Shown here one piece after another: positions 16,916 to 26,202 of a DNA stretch of 64,000 nucleotides. Origin of the DNA: DASUXA01 sp036378155 (GTDB lineage: Bacteria > Actinomycetota > Actinomycetes > Mycobacteriales > Micromonosporaceae); contig DASUXA010000057.1 of the NCBI GenBank assembly GCA_036378155.1, positions 90,975 through 154,974 of the forward strand. The letters run 5' to 3'. A program made the position numbers and the translations under genes. Under the pieces are notes generated by a model. The model was given only the letters and a program-made list of their open reading frames with translations, was not told where the DNA came from and did not search any database. Each line of letters begins with the position of its first letter. Position 1 is the first letter of the stretch.

Positions 16916-17932
16916 TCACGCCGACGCGCCCTCGTCGGCGACCGCCGCCGGGGCGACGATGACCGGCTGCGCCTGCCCGGCCCGCCGACCGCGCTCCAGC
17001 CGCCGCTGCACGTACACCGCGAGCTTCGACAGGCTGTAGTTGACCACGATGTAGATCACGCCGACCGTGAAGTACATCTGGATCGGGTTGTTGAGCACCT
17101 GTACCGCGAGCTTGGCGGAGTTGAGCAGGTCCTCGTAGCTGATGATGAAGCCGAGCGAGGTGTCCTTGAGGACCACGACGAGCTGGCTGATCAGGGCGGG
17201 CAGCATGATCCGGAACGCCTGGGGCAGCAGGATCAGCCGGGTGGTCTGGAACGGGGTGAGACCGAGCGAGTCCGCCGCCTCGCGTTGACCGATCGGCAGC
17301 CCGGTCATCCCCGAGCGCAGGATCTCGGCGATCACCACCATGTTGTAGATGGTCAGGCCGATCACCAGGTACCACAGCACGGGCCAGTCGACGCCGAACT
17401 CGGGCAGCCCGCGACCGACGAAGAAGATCGTGATGACCACCGGCAGTCCCCGGAACACCTCGACGGCGAACCGGGTCACCGCGTTGAGCACCAGGATCAG
17501 ACCGCGTACCAGCCAGCCGATCGGCGTGGCGAGGCCGGTGTACCGGCGACGGCGCCACGCCAGCAGTTGGATGCGCAGGACCGCCAGCAGTACCCCGCAG
17601 ATCAGCGACGCGGAGATGGCCAGGGCGGCGGCGATCAGCGTGCCCTGGAACCCCTCGCCGAGCCGCTGCCACAGCAGACTGAAGTACTGGTTGGAGGGGT
17701 CGATGATCGGACCCCACAGCGTCATGGAGAACTGGCCGCGATTCGCCAGCGGGCGGATCACCAGCAGCAGGAACAGCGCGACGACGACGATGCCGGCGAC
17801 GATGCTGGCGATCAGGGTGCGGCGTCGGGTGCGGGGACCCGGCGCGTCGTACAGCTGGGTGGTGCGCTCGGCGCGCCCGGCGCGGCGCGGCTGCGGCGCC
17901 GCCGGAGTGTTCGCGGTTCGTGTCGTGCTCAC
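16916..17932 (-). CDS. gluD: glutamate ABC transporter permease GluD
   Basis: A 338-residue inner-membrane permease of the HisM/GluD type. A disordered N-terminal tail of about 40 residues precedes the first helix, and the EAA loop is EAADSLGLTPFQTTRLILLPQAFRIMLPAL, the ATPase contact site. It forms a heterodimeric channel with GluC for uptake of glutamate or related amino acids. The GTG start overlaps the gluC stop by four bases (GTGA), so the two are coupled. Last gene of the gluABCD operon. Substrate is inferred from operon architecture. Confidence 0.88.
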   Translation of the reverse strand: MSTTRTANTPAAPQPRRAGRAERTTQLYDAPGPRTRRRTLIASIVAGIVVVALFLLLVIRPLANRGQFSMTLWGPIIDPSNQYFSLLWQRLGEGFQGTLIAAALAISASLICGVLLAVLRIQLLAWRRRRYTGLATPIGWLVRGLILVLNAVTRFAVEVFRGLPVVITIFFVGRGLPEFGVDWPVLWYLVIGLTIYNMVVIAEILRSGMTGLPIGQREAADSLGLTPFQTTRLILLPQAFRIMLPALISQLVVVLKDTSLGFIISYEDLLNSAKLAVQVLNNPIQMYFTVGVIYIVVNYSLSKLAVYVQRRLERGRRAGQAQPVIVAPAAVADEGASA

Positions 17933-18636
17933 CGGGTCACCGCCCGTCGCCGTTCGAGTTGGTCCAGCAGGATGCCGAGCGGAATCGTGAGGATCAGGTA
18001 GCCGATCGAGATGCCGATGAACACCGGGATGAGCGGCAGCCCGCCGGCTGAGGTCAGCGAGTCGGCGGCCTGGGACAGATCGCCGACCACGCCGAACGAG
18101 CCGACCAGGGCAGAGTTCTTGATCATCGCGATGATCACGCTGCCCAGCGGCACGATGGCGGCTTTCCACGCCTGCGGCAGGATCACGAACCGCAGGTTCT
18201 GTCCGAACGTCAGACCCAGGGCGCGAGCCGCCTCCGCCTGCCCGCTCGGTACCGCATTGACCCCGCTGCGCAGGGCTTCGCACACGAACGCCCCGGTGTA
18301 CAGGACCAGTCCGAGGATGGCGAGCCGGAAGTACGGCAGTTCGATGCCGAGCCGGCTGAACACCTGGGTGAGTCCCGGGATCTTCAGGAAGTTCGCCTCG
18401 GAGCCGAGCGCGGGCAGTCCGAACGCGGTGAAGAACAGCACCACGGCGAGCGGTACGTTGCGGAACACGTTGACGTACGCCGTGCCGACCGCGCGCAGCG
18501 GCGGCAGGGGCGAGATACGCAGGATCGCCATGACGGTACCCACGATCAGCGCCCCCACCGCCGAGAGCAGGCAGATCTGCAGGGTGAGCCAGAACCCGCC
18601 GGCGAACACGTCGAACTGGTCGACCAGGACGTTCAC
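17929..18636 (-). CDS. gluC: glutamate ABC transporter permease GluC
   Basis: A 235-residue permease with five hydrophobic segments and the EAA motif EAARALGLTFGQNLRFVILPQAWKAAI near residue 145. It is the partner of GluD in a polar amino acid importer. The gene begins about 35 bases after gluB and overlaps gluD. Family: HisM-type amino acid ABC permeases. Confidence 0.88.
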   Translation of the reverse strand: MNVLVDQFDVFAGGFWLTLQICLLSAVGALIVGTVMAILRISPLPPLRAVGTAYVNVFRNVPLAVVLFFTAFGLPALGSEANFLKIPGLTQVFSRLGIELPYFRLAILGLVLYTGAFVCEALRSGVNAVPSGQAEAARALGLTFGQNLRFVILPQAWKAAIVPLGSVIIAMIKNSALVGSFGVVGDLSQAADSLTSAGGLPLIPVFIGISIGYLILTIPLGILLDQLERRRAVTR

Positions 18637-18671
18637 TCAGGTCTCCTCGTGCTCACTCCGCAGCGCCCTGC

Positions 18672-19556
18672 TCAGTACCGGTCGACCGGCGGGGCCGACG
18701 GCGTGGTCGGGTCGTACTTGCCGGCGGTCGCCTTCCACGCCTTCTCGTACGACCCGTCCTTGGCGAACTTCTCCAGCTGGTCGTTGATCCAGTTGCGGAA
18801 CACGGTGTCGCCCTTCTTCAGGCCGATGCCGTACGGCTCCTGGGTGAACTTCTCGCCGACCAGCTTGAAGTCGTTCGGGCTGTTGGCGACGAACCCGGTC
18901 AGGATGACGTTGTCCGTGGTCACGGCGTCGACCTGCTTGTTCTTCAGGGCGTCGGCGCACTTGGAGTACACGTCGAACAGCACCAGCTGGCTGGCCTTGT
19001 CCTTGAGGTACTTCTCGATGTTCGCCGCCGGTGTGGATCCGGTGACCGAGCAGACCTTCTTGGTGCCGTCGCGCAGCGAGTCGGGCCCGGTGATCGAGTT
19101 GTCGTCCTTACGGGTCATGATCTGCTGACCGGCGATGTAGTACGGTCCGGCGAAGTCGACCCGCTGCTTGCGCGCGGCGTTGATCGTGTACGTCGCGATG
19201 ACCAGGTCGACCTTGCCCTGTTCGATGTACTCCTCGCGGACCTTCGACGGCGACTCGACCCACTGGATCTTGTCCGCCGGGATGCCGAGTTGGGCGGCGA
19301 TCAGCTTGCCCATCTCGACGTCGAACCCCGCGGGCTTGCCGTCCAGCCCCTTGAGACCGAACCCGGGCTGGTCGAACTTCGTGCCGATGACGATCTTCTG
19401 GGCCTTGTTCAGCCGGTCCATCGTGGTACCGGGGGAGAAGGTGACGTTCTGGGCCTGCGGGGTGCTCCCGCCGCCGCTGCTGCCGCCGCCGCAGCCGGCG
19501 GCGGCCACCGCGAACGCGGCCACCGCGGCTACCGCCGCGAAACGCGTCAGTCGCAT
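18672..19556 (-). CDS. gluB: glutamate-binding lipoprotein GluB
   Basis: A 294-residue extracytoplasmic solute-binding lipoprotein. The signal peptide ends in the lipobox VAAAGC near residue 22, followed by a Gly/Ser linker. The two-lobed SBP_bac_3 fold follows, with IGTKFDQPGFG, GFDVEMGKLIA, VDLVIATYTIN and RVDFAGPYY typical of glutamate/aspartate binding proteins. A Cys pair (VCSVTGS and SKCADAL) is consistent with a disulfide. GGAGAC precedes the start. It feeds the GluC-GluD permease. Confidence 0.9.
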   Translation of the reverse strand: MRLTRFAAVAAVAAFAVAAAGCGGGSSGGGSTPQAQNVTFSPGTTMDRLNKAQKIVIGTKFDQPGFGLKGLDGKPAGFDVEMGKLIAAQLGIPADKIQWVESPSKVREEYIEQGKVDLVIATYTINAARKQRVDFAGPYYIAGQQIMTRKDDNSITGPDSLRDGTKKVCSVTGSTPAANIEKYLKDKASQLVLFDVYSKCADALKNKQVDAVTTDNVILTGFVANSPNDFKLVGEKFTQEPYGIGLKKGDTVFRNWINDQLEKFAKDGSYEKAWKATAGKYDPTTPSAPPVDRY

Positions 19557-19609
19557 GTTGTCTCCTGTCGGCGATGATCTGGTTCGGTGCGCGGTCCACC
19601 GCGCCGCCG

Positions 19610-20362
19610 TCAATGTGTGAGGATCTTGGAAAGGAAGTCGCGCGCCCGCTCGCTGCGCGGGTTCGCGAAGAACTCGTCCGGGGTGGCCTGCTCGACGAGT
19701 TGCCCGTCGGCCATGAACACCACGCGGTTCGCCGCGTGCCGGGCGAAGCCCATTTCGTGGCTGACCACCACCATGGTCATCCCGTCGGCGGCGAGCGACG
19801 CCATCACGTCGAGCACCTCGCCCACCATTTCCGGGTCGAGCGCGCTGGTCGGCTCGTCGAACAGCATCGCCTTGGGCTGCATCGCCAGCGCCCGCGCGAT
19901 CGCGGCGCGTTGCTGCTGGCCGCCGGAGAGCTGGGCGGGCAGCTTGTCGGCCTGGTCGGCGATGCCGACCCGGCGCAACAGCGTCATCGCCCGCTCGCGG
20001 GCCGCCGAGCGCGACTCGCGGCGAACCTTGACCGGGCCCAGCATCACGTTGTCCAGCACGCTCATGTGCGCGAACAGGTTGAACGACTGGAACACCATGC
20101 CGACTTCGCTGCGCAGCCGGGCGAGTGGGCGGCCCTCGTCGGGCAACGGACGCCCGTCGAAGGTGATGGTGCCGGAGTCGATCGGTTCCAGCCGGTTGAT
20201 GGCGCGGCACAGAGTGGACTTGCCGCCGCCGGACGGGCCGACCACGACCACCACCTCGCCGCGCTTGACGTGCAGGTTCACGTCGCGCAGGACGTGCAGC
20301 GACCCGAACCACTTGTTCACGCCGTCGAGCACGATGAGCGAATCGTCGTCAGTGGTCGTCAT
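19610..20362 (-). CDS. gluA: glutamate ABC transporter ATPase GluA
   Basis: A 250-residue nucleotide-binding subunit: Walker A GPSGGGKST (about residue 42), Q-loop FQSFNLFAH, signature LSGGQQQR, Walker B AMLFDEPTSALDPE and H-loop VVSHEMGFA, typical of polar amino acid importers. The ATG at 20362 has GGCGGGAG upstream; the longer frame from 20485 adds unrelated Arg-rich sequence. First gene of the operon; its promoter lies in the divergent region with miaB. Confidence 0.92.
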   Translation of the reverse strand: MTTTDDDSLIVLDGVNKWFGSLHVLRDVNLHVKRGEVVVVVGPSGGGKSTLCRAINRLEPIDSGTITFDGRPLPDEGRPLARLRSEVGMVFQSFNLFAHMSVLDNVMLGPVKVRRESRSAARERAMTLLRRVGIADQADKLPAQLSGGQQQRAAIARALAMQPKAMLFDEPTSALDPEMVGEVLDVMASLAADGMTMVVVSHEMGFARHAANRVVFMADGQLVEQATPDEFFANPRSERARDFLSKILTH

Positions 20363-20620
20363 CTCCCGCCTTCCCCCCGGCGTGCCGCACTCGGCGACGC
20401 GTGGTCCGAGCCCGACCTCGCGGGCACCGGATCGGTCGGTACCCCGATCGATTCGCCGCGCCGCTGTCGCGGGCACTGTATGCACACCGCTGTTTCTGAA
20501 TGAAACCTTAAGCGGTCACGGACCGGTAACAGTGTGGGCCGCACCGTGCGTACCGGCGGTGCCCGTCGAGCGGCCGCGCCCGCGGCCCTGGTCGCCGCGG
20601 CGGATACCCTTACAGGCGTC
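20363..20620. promoter_or_regulatory. gluA-miaB divergent region with GlnR-like dyads
   Basis: 258 bases between divergent genes. At 20492-20506 the dyad GTTTC-TGAAT-GAAAC is followed by GTCAC (20515-20519) and GTAAC (20526-20530) six bases apart. These half-sites resemble the alternating GTnAC/GAAAC blocks of actinomycete GlnR boxes, but the spacing is imperfect. A possible -10 on the minus strand reads TGCATACAGT around 20476-20485. Nitrogen control of glutamate uptake would make sense; this is inference. Confidence 0.35.
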
Positions 20621-22111
20621 ATGACTAACCCAGCCTTCTTCCCGGCACAGCCTCGCACCTACGAGGTGCGCACGTACGGCTGTCAGATGAATGTGCACGA
20701 CTCGGAGCGAATCAGCGGCCTGTTGGAGGACGCCGGGTACGTGCGAGCCGAGCAGGGCGACACCCCCGACGTCGTGGTGTTCAACACCTGCGCGGTACGG
20801 GAGAACGCGGACAACCGGCTGTACGGAAACCTCGGGCACCTGCATCCGGTGAAGAAGGGGCACCCCGGCATGCAGATCGCGGTCGGCGGCTGCCTCGCGC
20901 AGAAGGACCGCGGCGAGATCGTCAAACGGGCGCCCTGGGTCGACGTGGTGTTCGGTACCCACAACATCGGTTCGCTGCCCACCCTGCTGGAGCGGGCCCG
21001 GCACAACGCCGAAGCCGAGGTCGAGATCCTCGAATCGCTCGAGGTGTTCCCGTCCACCCTGCCGACCCGCCGCGAATCGACGTACGCCGGCTGGGTGTCG
21101 ATCTCGGTCGGGTGCAACAACACCTGCACGTTCTGCATCGTGCCGAGCCTGCGCGGCAAGGAGAAGGACCGCCGACCGGGGGAGATCCTCGCCGAGATCG
21201 AGGCACTGGTCGCCGAGGGCGTCCTGGAGGTGACGCTGCTCGGGCAGAACGTCAACTCGTACGGCGTCGAGTTCGGCGACCGGTACGCGTTCGGCAAGCT
21301 GCTGCGCGCCTGCGGCGGCATCGACGGTCTGGAACGGGTGCGATTCACCAGCCCGCACCCGAAGGACTTCACCGACGACGTGATCGCCGCGATGGCGGAG
21401 ACGCCCAACGTCTGCCACCAACTGCACATGCCGTTGCAGTCGGGGTCCGATGCCGTGCTGCGCGCGATGCGCCGCAGCTACCGCGCCGAGAAATACCTGG
21501 GCATCATCGCGAAGGTGCGCGAGGCGATGCCGGACGCGGCGATCACGACCGACATCATCGTCGGCTTCCCCGGAGAGACCGACGCCGATTTCGAACGCAC
21601 CCTGGAGGTGGTGCGGGAGGCGCGGTTCGCCAGCGCCTTCACGTTCCAGTACTCCAAGCGCCCCGGTACCCCGGCCGCCTCGATGGGCGACCAGGTGCCG
21701 AAGGAGGTCGTGCAGGAACGGTACGACCGGCTGATCGCGACGATCGAGGACATCACCTGGGCGGAGAACCGCCGACTGGTGGGCGAGACGGTCGAGGTAC
21801 TGGTCGCGGTCGGCGAGGGCCGCAAGGACGAGCGTACCGGTCGGCTGTCCGGTCGCTCACGCGACGGTCGCCTGGTGCACTTCCACGCCGACGATCCGGC
21901 TGCGGTACGCCCCGGCGACATCGTGCACACCGTGGTCACGTACGCGGCGCCACACCATCTGAACGCGGACGGTCCGCTGGTCGCCCACCGGCGGACGCGG
22001 GCGGGCGACGCCTGGGAGTCGGGTCGGGTCACCCGTACCCGGGGTGTGCTGCTGGGCCTGCCGGGGGTGGGCGCGCCCGCCCCGGCCGCGTCAACGCCGA
22101 CCTGCGGCTGA
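20621..22111 (+). CDS. miaB: tRNA-2-methylthio-N6-dimethylallyladenosine synthase MiaB
   Basis: A 496-residue radical-SAM methylthiotransferase modifying A37 of tRNAs. The N-terminal MTTase domain has three cluster cysteines (YGCQMN, NTCAVRE, GGCLAQKD). The radical-SAM motif is GCNNTCTFC near residue 165, and a TRAM domain lies at about 380-455 (VEVLVAVGEG...). A Pro/Ala-rich tail of about 40 residues follows. The ATG at 20621 gives the family N terminus. MiaA, which makes its substrate, is encoded 3.7 kb downstream. Confidence 0.95.
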   Translation: MTNPAFFPAQPRTYEVRTYGCQMNVHDSERISGLLEDAGYVRAEQGDTPDVVVFNTCAVRENADNRLYGNLGHLHPVKKGHPGMQIAVGGCLAQKDRGEIVKRAPWVDVVFGTHNIGSLPTLLERARHNAEAEVEILESLEVFPSTLPTRRESTYAGWVSISVGCNNTCTFCIVPSLRGKEKDRRPGEILAEIEALVAEGVLEVTLLGQNVNSYGVEFGDRYAFGKLLRACGGIDGLERVRFTSPHPKDFTDDVIAAMAETPNVCHQLHMPLQSGSDAVLRAMRRSYRAEKYLGIIAKVREAMPDAAITTDIIVGFPGETDADFERTLEVVREARFASAFTFQYSKRPGTPAASMGDQVPKEVVQERYDRLIATIEDITWAENRRLVGETVEVLVAVGEGRKDERTGRLSGRSRDGRLVHFHADDPAAVRPGDIVHTVVTYAAPHHLNADGPLVAHRRTRAGDAWESGRVTRTRGVLLGLPGVGAPAPAASTPTCG

Positions 22112-22113
22112 GG

Positions 22114-22141
22114 GCCGCCCGCGGCTGGCGCCGCGGGCGGC
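22114..22141. terminator. bidirectional hairpin after miaB
   Basis: Perfect 12-bp arms GCCGCCCGCGGC (22114-22125) and complement (22130-22141) around a TGGC loop, six bases before the convergent DUF349 stop. No T-tract. Confidence 0.75.
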
Positions 22142-22146
22142 GAACG

Positions 22147-23355
22147 TCAGCTCGACGCCTCGGCGAGCTGCAGGAACTGCCGCTTCTGGGCGAGCGCCTG
22201 CTCGGCGTCGCGGATGCGCCGCGCGTCGCCGGCCGCCTTGGCGCGCTCGAGCCGCTGCTCAGCCTCGGCTACCTGCTCCCGCATCTGCGCCAGCAACGGG
22301 TTCGACTCCGGCGGAGTGCGCCGCCACGCGCTGTCCATCGCCTGGCGAACCTTCTCCTCGACCGCGCGCAGCCGCCGGTCGAGGCTGGCCGCCGCGTCGC
22401 GCGGTACCCGCCCGGTGTCGTGCCACTGGCCCAGCACCTCGCGCAGCTTCGCCTGCGCGGCACGCGGGTCGGCGTCGACGTCGATCGCCTCCGCCTCGGC
22501 GAGCAGTGCCTGCCGCCGCTCCAGGTTGGCGCGCTGCTCGGCGTCGCGCGCCGAGAACACCTCGCTGCGCCGTGTGAAGAACGCGTCCTGAGCCGCTCGG
22601 AACCGCTCCCAGAGCTTCTGCTCGACCTCCTTCGAGGCGCGCGGCGACGCCTTCCAGTCGGCCATCAGCTCCTTGAGCCGATTGGCGGTGCTGGCCCACT
22701 CGGTCGAGTCGGCGAGCGACTCAGCCTCGGTGACCAGCTCCTCCTTGTGCGCCTGCGCCTGCTTGCGCTGCGCGTCCAGCGACGCGAAGTGGGCGCCCCG
22801 GCGGCGGGTGAAGCCGTCGCGAGCGGCGGCGTACCGCTTCCACAGCTCGCCGTCGGTCTTCTTGTCGACGCCGCGGATCGTCTTCCACTCGTCGAGGATC
22901 TCCTTGAACCGGTCGCCGGTCACCTTCCAGCTCGTCGACTCGGCGGCCAGTTGCTCGGCTTCCTCGACCAGCGCGGTCTTGCGGGCCAGCGCCTCGGCGC
23001 GGGCCGCGTCGCGGGCCGCGCGCGCCTCGTTCGCCTTCTCCTCGGCGGTCACCGCCAGCGCGTCCAGCCGTGCCGCGAGCCCGTCGATGTCGCCCACCAC
23101 GTGCGCCTCGTCCAGCGTCGACCGCAGCCGACGGATGCTGGTCAGCGCATGGCCGGCGTCGGCGGCGCCGGACGCCAGTCGCGCCTCGATCACGTCAGCC
23201 TCGGTGACCAGGTCGGCGAACCGGCGCGCGAAGTGGGCCAGGCCCTCCTCCGGGGAGCCGGCCTGCCACGACCCGACCATCCGCTCTCCGCTGGCGGTCT
23301 TCACGTACACCGTGCCGTCGGCATCGACGCGGCCGAAGGCCGTCCAGTCGTTCAT
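22147..23355 (-). CDS. DUF349 repeat protein
   Basis: A 402-residue, almost wholly helical protein made of repeated DUF349 units: each has a W..T..R.KEL...WK segment (SWKVTGDRFKEILDEWK, EWASTANRLKELMADWK) followed by LW.RF..A.D.F..RR. The C terminus is a coiled coil. The N-terminal 30 residues (AFGRVDADGTVYVKTASGER) form a small beta domain usual in actinobacterial members. Homologous to the Rv2731 family of mycobacteria, also next to miaB. Function unknown. Confidence 0.85.
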   Translation of the reverse strand: MNDWTAFGRVDADGTVYVKTASGERMVGSWQAGSPEEGLAHFARRFADLVTEADVIEARLASGAADAGHALTSIRRLRSTLDEAHVVGDIDGLAARLDALAVTAEEKANEARAARDAARAEALARKTALVEEAEQLAAESTSWKVTGDRFKEILDEWKTIRGVDKKTDGELWKRYAAARDGFTRRRGAHFASLDAQRKQAQAHKEELVTEAESLADSTEWASTANRLKELMADWKASPRASKEVEQKLWERFRAAQDAFFTRRSEVFSARDAEQRANLERRQALLAEAEAIDVDADPRAAQAKLREVLGQWHDTGRVPRDAAASLDRRLRAVEEKVRQAMDSAWRRTPPESNPLLAQMREQVAEAEQRLERAKAAGDARRIRDAEQALAQKRQFLQLAEASS

Positions 23356-23543
23356 GTGCCCATCCTCGTTCTCCCGCCGCCCCGGAGGAACCCCACGGGG
23401 CGGCGCCAGCGCGCCGCTAAACGTTCTTTCGGCATTGTCACAGGTGCGCCCCGGCCCGCGTCGAGCGCCCAGGGCTCACCGTGACCATACGGTGTCCTGA
23501 CGCCTGGCGGGGACCCGTCGCAGGGTGCGGTTACCGTTGACCG

Positions 23544-24329
23544 GTGTCACTCGTCGCCGCCGCGTTCTGCCCTCACCCACCTCTGCTGATACCGGATGTC
23601 GCCGGGGCGGCAGCCGACGAGATGACCGATGCCCGGCGCGCCTGTGACGAGGCGGTACGCCGTTTGCTGCGCCAGCCTGTGGACGGGCTGCTGCTGATCG
23701 GCACGGGTCCGGAGACCGGCTGGCAGCCCGCCGGGGCACGCGGCACGCTCGCCGGGTTCGGGGTGCCGGTCGAGGCGGCGCTGCCGGCGGTGCCGGCGTC
23801 CGGGGCATCGGTCGGCTCGCCGGACGGCGAGGCGGGGGCGTCGGGCGGCTCGCCGTCCGGCGAGGCGAGTCTGCCGCTCAGCCTGACCATCGGCGCGTGG
23901 CTGCTGGCTCGGCAGCCGGGTCACGACGCCGTACCGGTCGCCGCGGTGACGGTCGCCGAGGACACGCCGCCGCAGGAGTGCCTGGCGTTCGGGCGCGAAC
24001 AGTGCGCCGACTGGCGTGACCGGGTCGCGATGCTGGTCATGGGCGACGGCGCGGCGTGCCATGGGGAGAAGGCTCCGGGGTACGCCGACCCCAGGGCGGA
24101 ACCGTTCGACGAGGCGGTCGCCCGCGCGCTCGCCGACGGCGATCCGGACGCGCTGGGCGCCCTCGATCCCACTGTCGCCGCCGAACTGCTCGCCTGCGGT
24201 CGCGCGCCGTGGCAGGTGCTCGCCGGCGCTGCCGAGGGTCGCCGGTGGCGGGGCGACCTGCTGTACCGCGCCGCGCCGTACGGTGTCGGATATCTGATCG
24301 CCACCTGGACCTCGGGTGACGCCGGATGA
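23544..24329 (+). CDS. class III extradiol dioxygenase (LigB)-like protein
   Basis: A 261-residue protein of the LigB-like superfamily. The N terminus AAAFCPHPPLLIPDVAG contains the family's metal-binding-type His, and GDGAACHGEKAPGY supplies later His/Glu candidates. It lies between miaB and miaA and overlaps miaA by four bases, a placement conserved in mycobacteria (Rv2728c). Residues 85-110 hold a duplicated low-complexity linker (GxSxGSPxGEA twice) that looks like a local tandem duplication. Actual dioxygenase activity has not been shown for this subgroup as far as I know. Confidence 0.75.
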   Translation: MSLVAAAFCPHPPLLIPDVAGAAADEMTDARRACDEAVRRLLRQPVDGLLLIGTGPETGWQPAGARGTLAGFGVPVEAALPAVPASGASVGSPDGEAGASGGSPSGEASLPLSLTIGAWLLARQPGHDAVPVAAVTVAEDTPPQECLAFGREQCADWRDRVAMLVMGDGAACHGEKAPGYADPRAEPFDEAVARALADGDPDALGALDPTVAAELLACGRAPWQVLAGAAEGRRWRGDLLYRAAPYGVGYLIATWTSGDAG

Positions 24330-25327
24330 CCGCGCTGCCCGACCCTGCCCCGACGACCCGCCCGTCGGCCGGCACCCTGCCCGGTCCGGTGATCGCCGTC
24401 GTCGGACCGACCGCCACCGGCAAGTCCGCGCTCAGCCTCGCCCTGGCCCACGCGCTGGGCGGCGAGGTGGTCAACGCCGACTCGATGCAGCTGTACCGGG
24501 GCATGGACATCGGGACCGCGAAGCTGACCGTCGCCGAGCGGCAGGGCGTACCGCACCACGTGCTCGACCTGTGGGACGTCACCGAGCCCGCCAGCGTCGC
24601 CGAGTACCAGCGCGCCGCCCGCGCCGCCATCGACGACGTCCTCGCCCGTCGCCGGGTACCGCTGCTGGTCGGCGGCTCCGGGCTGTACGTGCGGGCGGTC
24701 CTCGAGCGCTTCGAGTTCCCCGGTACCGACCCGGACCTGCGGGCCCGGCTGGAGGCGGAACTCGCCGAACGGGGACCGGCCGGGCTGTACGCCCGGCTGG
24801 CGGCGACCGACCCGGCGGCAGCCGCGGCGATTCTGCCCAGCAACGGTCGGCGCATCGTGCGCGCGTTGGAGGTCGTCGAGTTGACCGGTCGCCCGTTCAC
24901 CGCCGCCCTGCCGGACGAGCCGCGTCCGGTGTACGACGCCGTGCAGATCGGCGTCGACCTGGACACCGCGCTGCTCGACCGGCGGATCGCGGTACGCGTG
25001 CACCGCATGTGGGACCAGGGTCTGGTCGACGAGGTACGCGCGCTGGAGAAGGCGGGACTGCGCGAGGGCCGTACCGCCAGCCGCGCGCTCGGCTACCAGC
25101 AGCTGCTGCGCGCCCTCGCGGGCGAGTGCACCGAAGCCGAGGCGATGGCGGAGACGATCCGGGCGACACGGCGTTTTGTGCGGCGCCAGCGTTCCTGGTT
25201 CCGCCGTGACCCGCGGGTTCGGTGGCTGGACGGAGCCGCCGACGACCTGCTCGAACGCGTGGTGACCGAGATCGACCGCGCGGTCGGCGACCGGTTGGCG
25301 CAGCGCGCCGACCGAGGTGCAGGATGA
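24326..25327 (+). CDS. miaA: tRNA dimethylallyltransferase MiaA
   Basis: A 333-residue enzyme transferring dimethylallyl to A37 of tRNA, supplying the substrate for MiaB. P-loop GPTATGKSAL near residue 27, NADSMQLYRGMDIGTAK substrate loop, GGSGLYVRAVL, NGRRIVRALEV and TASRALGYQQLL are family marks. The ATG overlaps the upstream stop. dapF starts five bases after this gene. Confidence 0.95.
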   Translation: MTALPDPAPTTRPSAGTLPGPVIAVVGPTATGKSALSLALAHALGGEVVNADSMQLYRGMDIGTAKLTVAERQGVPHHVLDLWDVTEPASVAEYQRAARAAIDDVLARRRVPLLVGGSGLYVRAVLERFEFPGTDPDLRARLEAELAERGPAGLYARLAATDPAAAAAILPSNGRRIVRALEVVELTGRPFTAALPDEPRPVYDAVQIGVDLDTALLDRRIAVRVHRMWDQGLVDEVRALEKAGLREGRTASRALGYQQLLRALAGECTEAEAMAETIRATRRFVRRQRSWFRRDPRVRWLDGAADDLLERVVTEIDRAVGDRLAQRADRGAG

Positions 25328-25331
25328 TCTG

Positions 25332-26168
25332 ATGCGCTTCGCGAAAGGCCACGGCACCGGTAACGACTTCGTCATCCTGCCCGACCCGGACGGAGCGCTG
25401 CCGCTGACCGCCGACCTCGTGGTCGCCCTGTGCGACCGGCGACTGGGTATCGGCGCGGACGGGGTGCTGCGGGTGGTCCGGACCGCGAAGCACCCGGTCG
25501 CCGCCGGGCACGCCGGGGACGCCGAGTGGTTCATGGACTACTGGAACTGCGACGGCTCGCTTGCCGAGATGTGCGGCAACGGGGTACGCGTCTTCGCCCG
25601 GTACCTGACCGCGACCGGGCTCGCCGAGGGTCCGGCGGTACCGGTCGCGACCCGCTCCGGTGTCGTCGTCGCCGACGTCGCCCCCGACACGGTCACCGTG
25701 GACATGGTGCCGCCCCGCCTCGGGCCGTCCGGTGTCGCGACGGTGTCCGGTCGGCAATTCGCCGGTACCTCGGTCACGGTCGGCAACCCGAACCTGGTGT
25801 GCCCGGTCGACGACCTGAGCGGTCTGGACCTGACCGTCGCGCCCGGGCTCGACCCCGCGCTGTTCCCCCATGCCGCGAACGTCGAGTTCGTCCGACCGGG
25901 CGACGGGACGCCGGACGCCGACCGGCATGTGGTCATGCGGGTCTTCGAGCGGGGCGCCGGGGAGACGCTGTCCTGCGGTTCGGGCGCCTGCGCCGTGGCC
26001 GCCGCCGTACTCGCCGAGGCGGGGCTGGACAACGGCGTCGTCGCCGTCGACGTACCGGGCGGTCGGCTGCGCGTCACGATCGCACCGGGTCGCTGCCGGC
26101 TCGCCGGTCCCGCCGTGATCGTGGCGACCGGCGACATCGACCCGACGGCGCTGGTCCGCCCGGTCTGA
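25332..26168 (+). CDS. dapF: diaminopimelate epimerase DapF
   Basis: A 278-residue racemase converting LL- to meso-diaminopimelate for peptidoglycan and lysine. Both catalytic cysteines are present: EMCGNGVR near residue 83 and LSCGSGACAV near residue 218. GHGTGNDF near the N terminus is the substrate-binding loop. I prefer the ATG at 25332 with AGGA upstream over the GTG at 25317, which overlaps miaA. Codes to the start of a strong hairpin. Confidence 0.95.
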   Translation: MRFAKGHGTGNDFVILPDPDGALPLTADLVVALCDRRLGIGADGVLRVVRTAKHPVAAGHAGDAEWFMDYWNCDGSLAEMCGNGVRVFARYLTATGLAEGPAVPVATRSGVVVADVAPDTVTVDMVPPRLGPSGVATVSGRQFAGTSVTVGNPNLVCPVDDLSGLDLTVAPGLDPALFPHAANVEFVRPGDGTPDADRHVVMRVFERGAGETLSCGSGACAVAAAVLAEAGLDNGVVAVDVPGGRLRVTIAPGRCRLAGPAVIVATGDIDPTALVRPV

Positions 26169-26194
26169 CCCGGCGCGACGCGCCGGGTCAGACC
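26162..26194. terminator. hairpin between dapF and recQ
   Basis: Perfect 15-bp arms (26162-26176 and 26180-26194, GGTCTGACCCGGCGC and complement) with a three-base loop, including the dapF stop codon. It separates convergent genes and probably works both ways. Confidence 0.8.
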
Positions 26195-26202
26195 GGGCAC
26201 CG

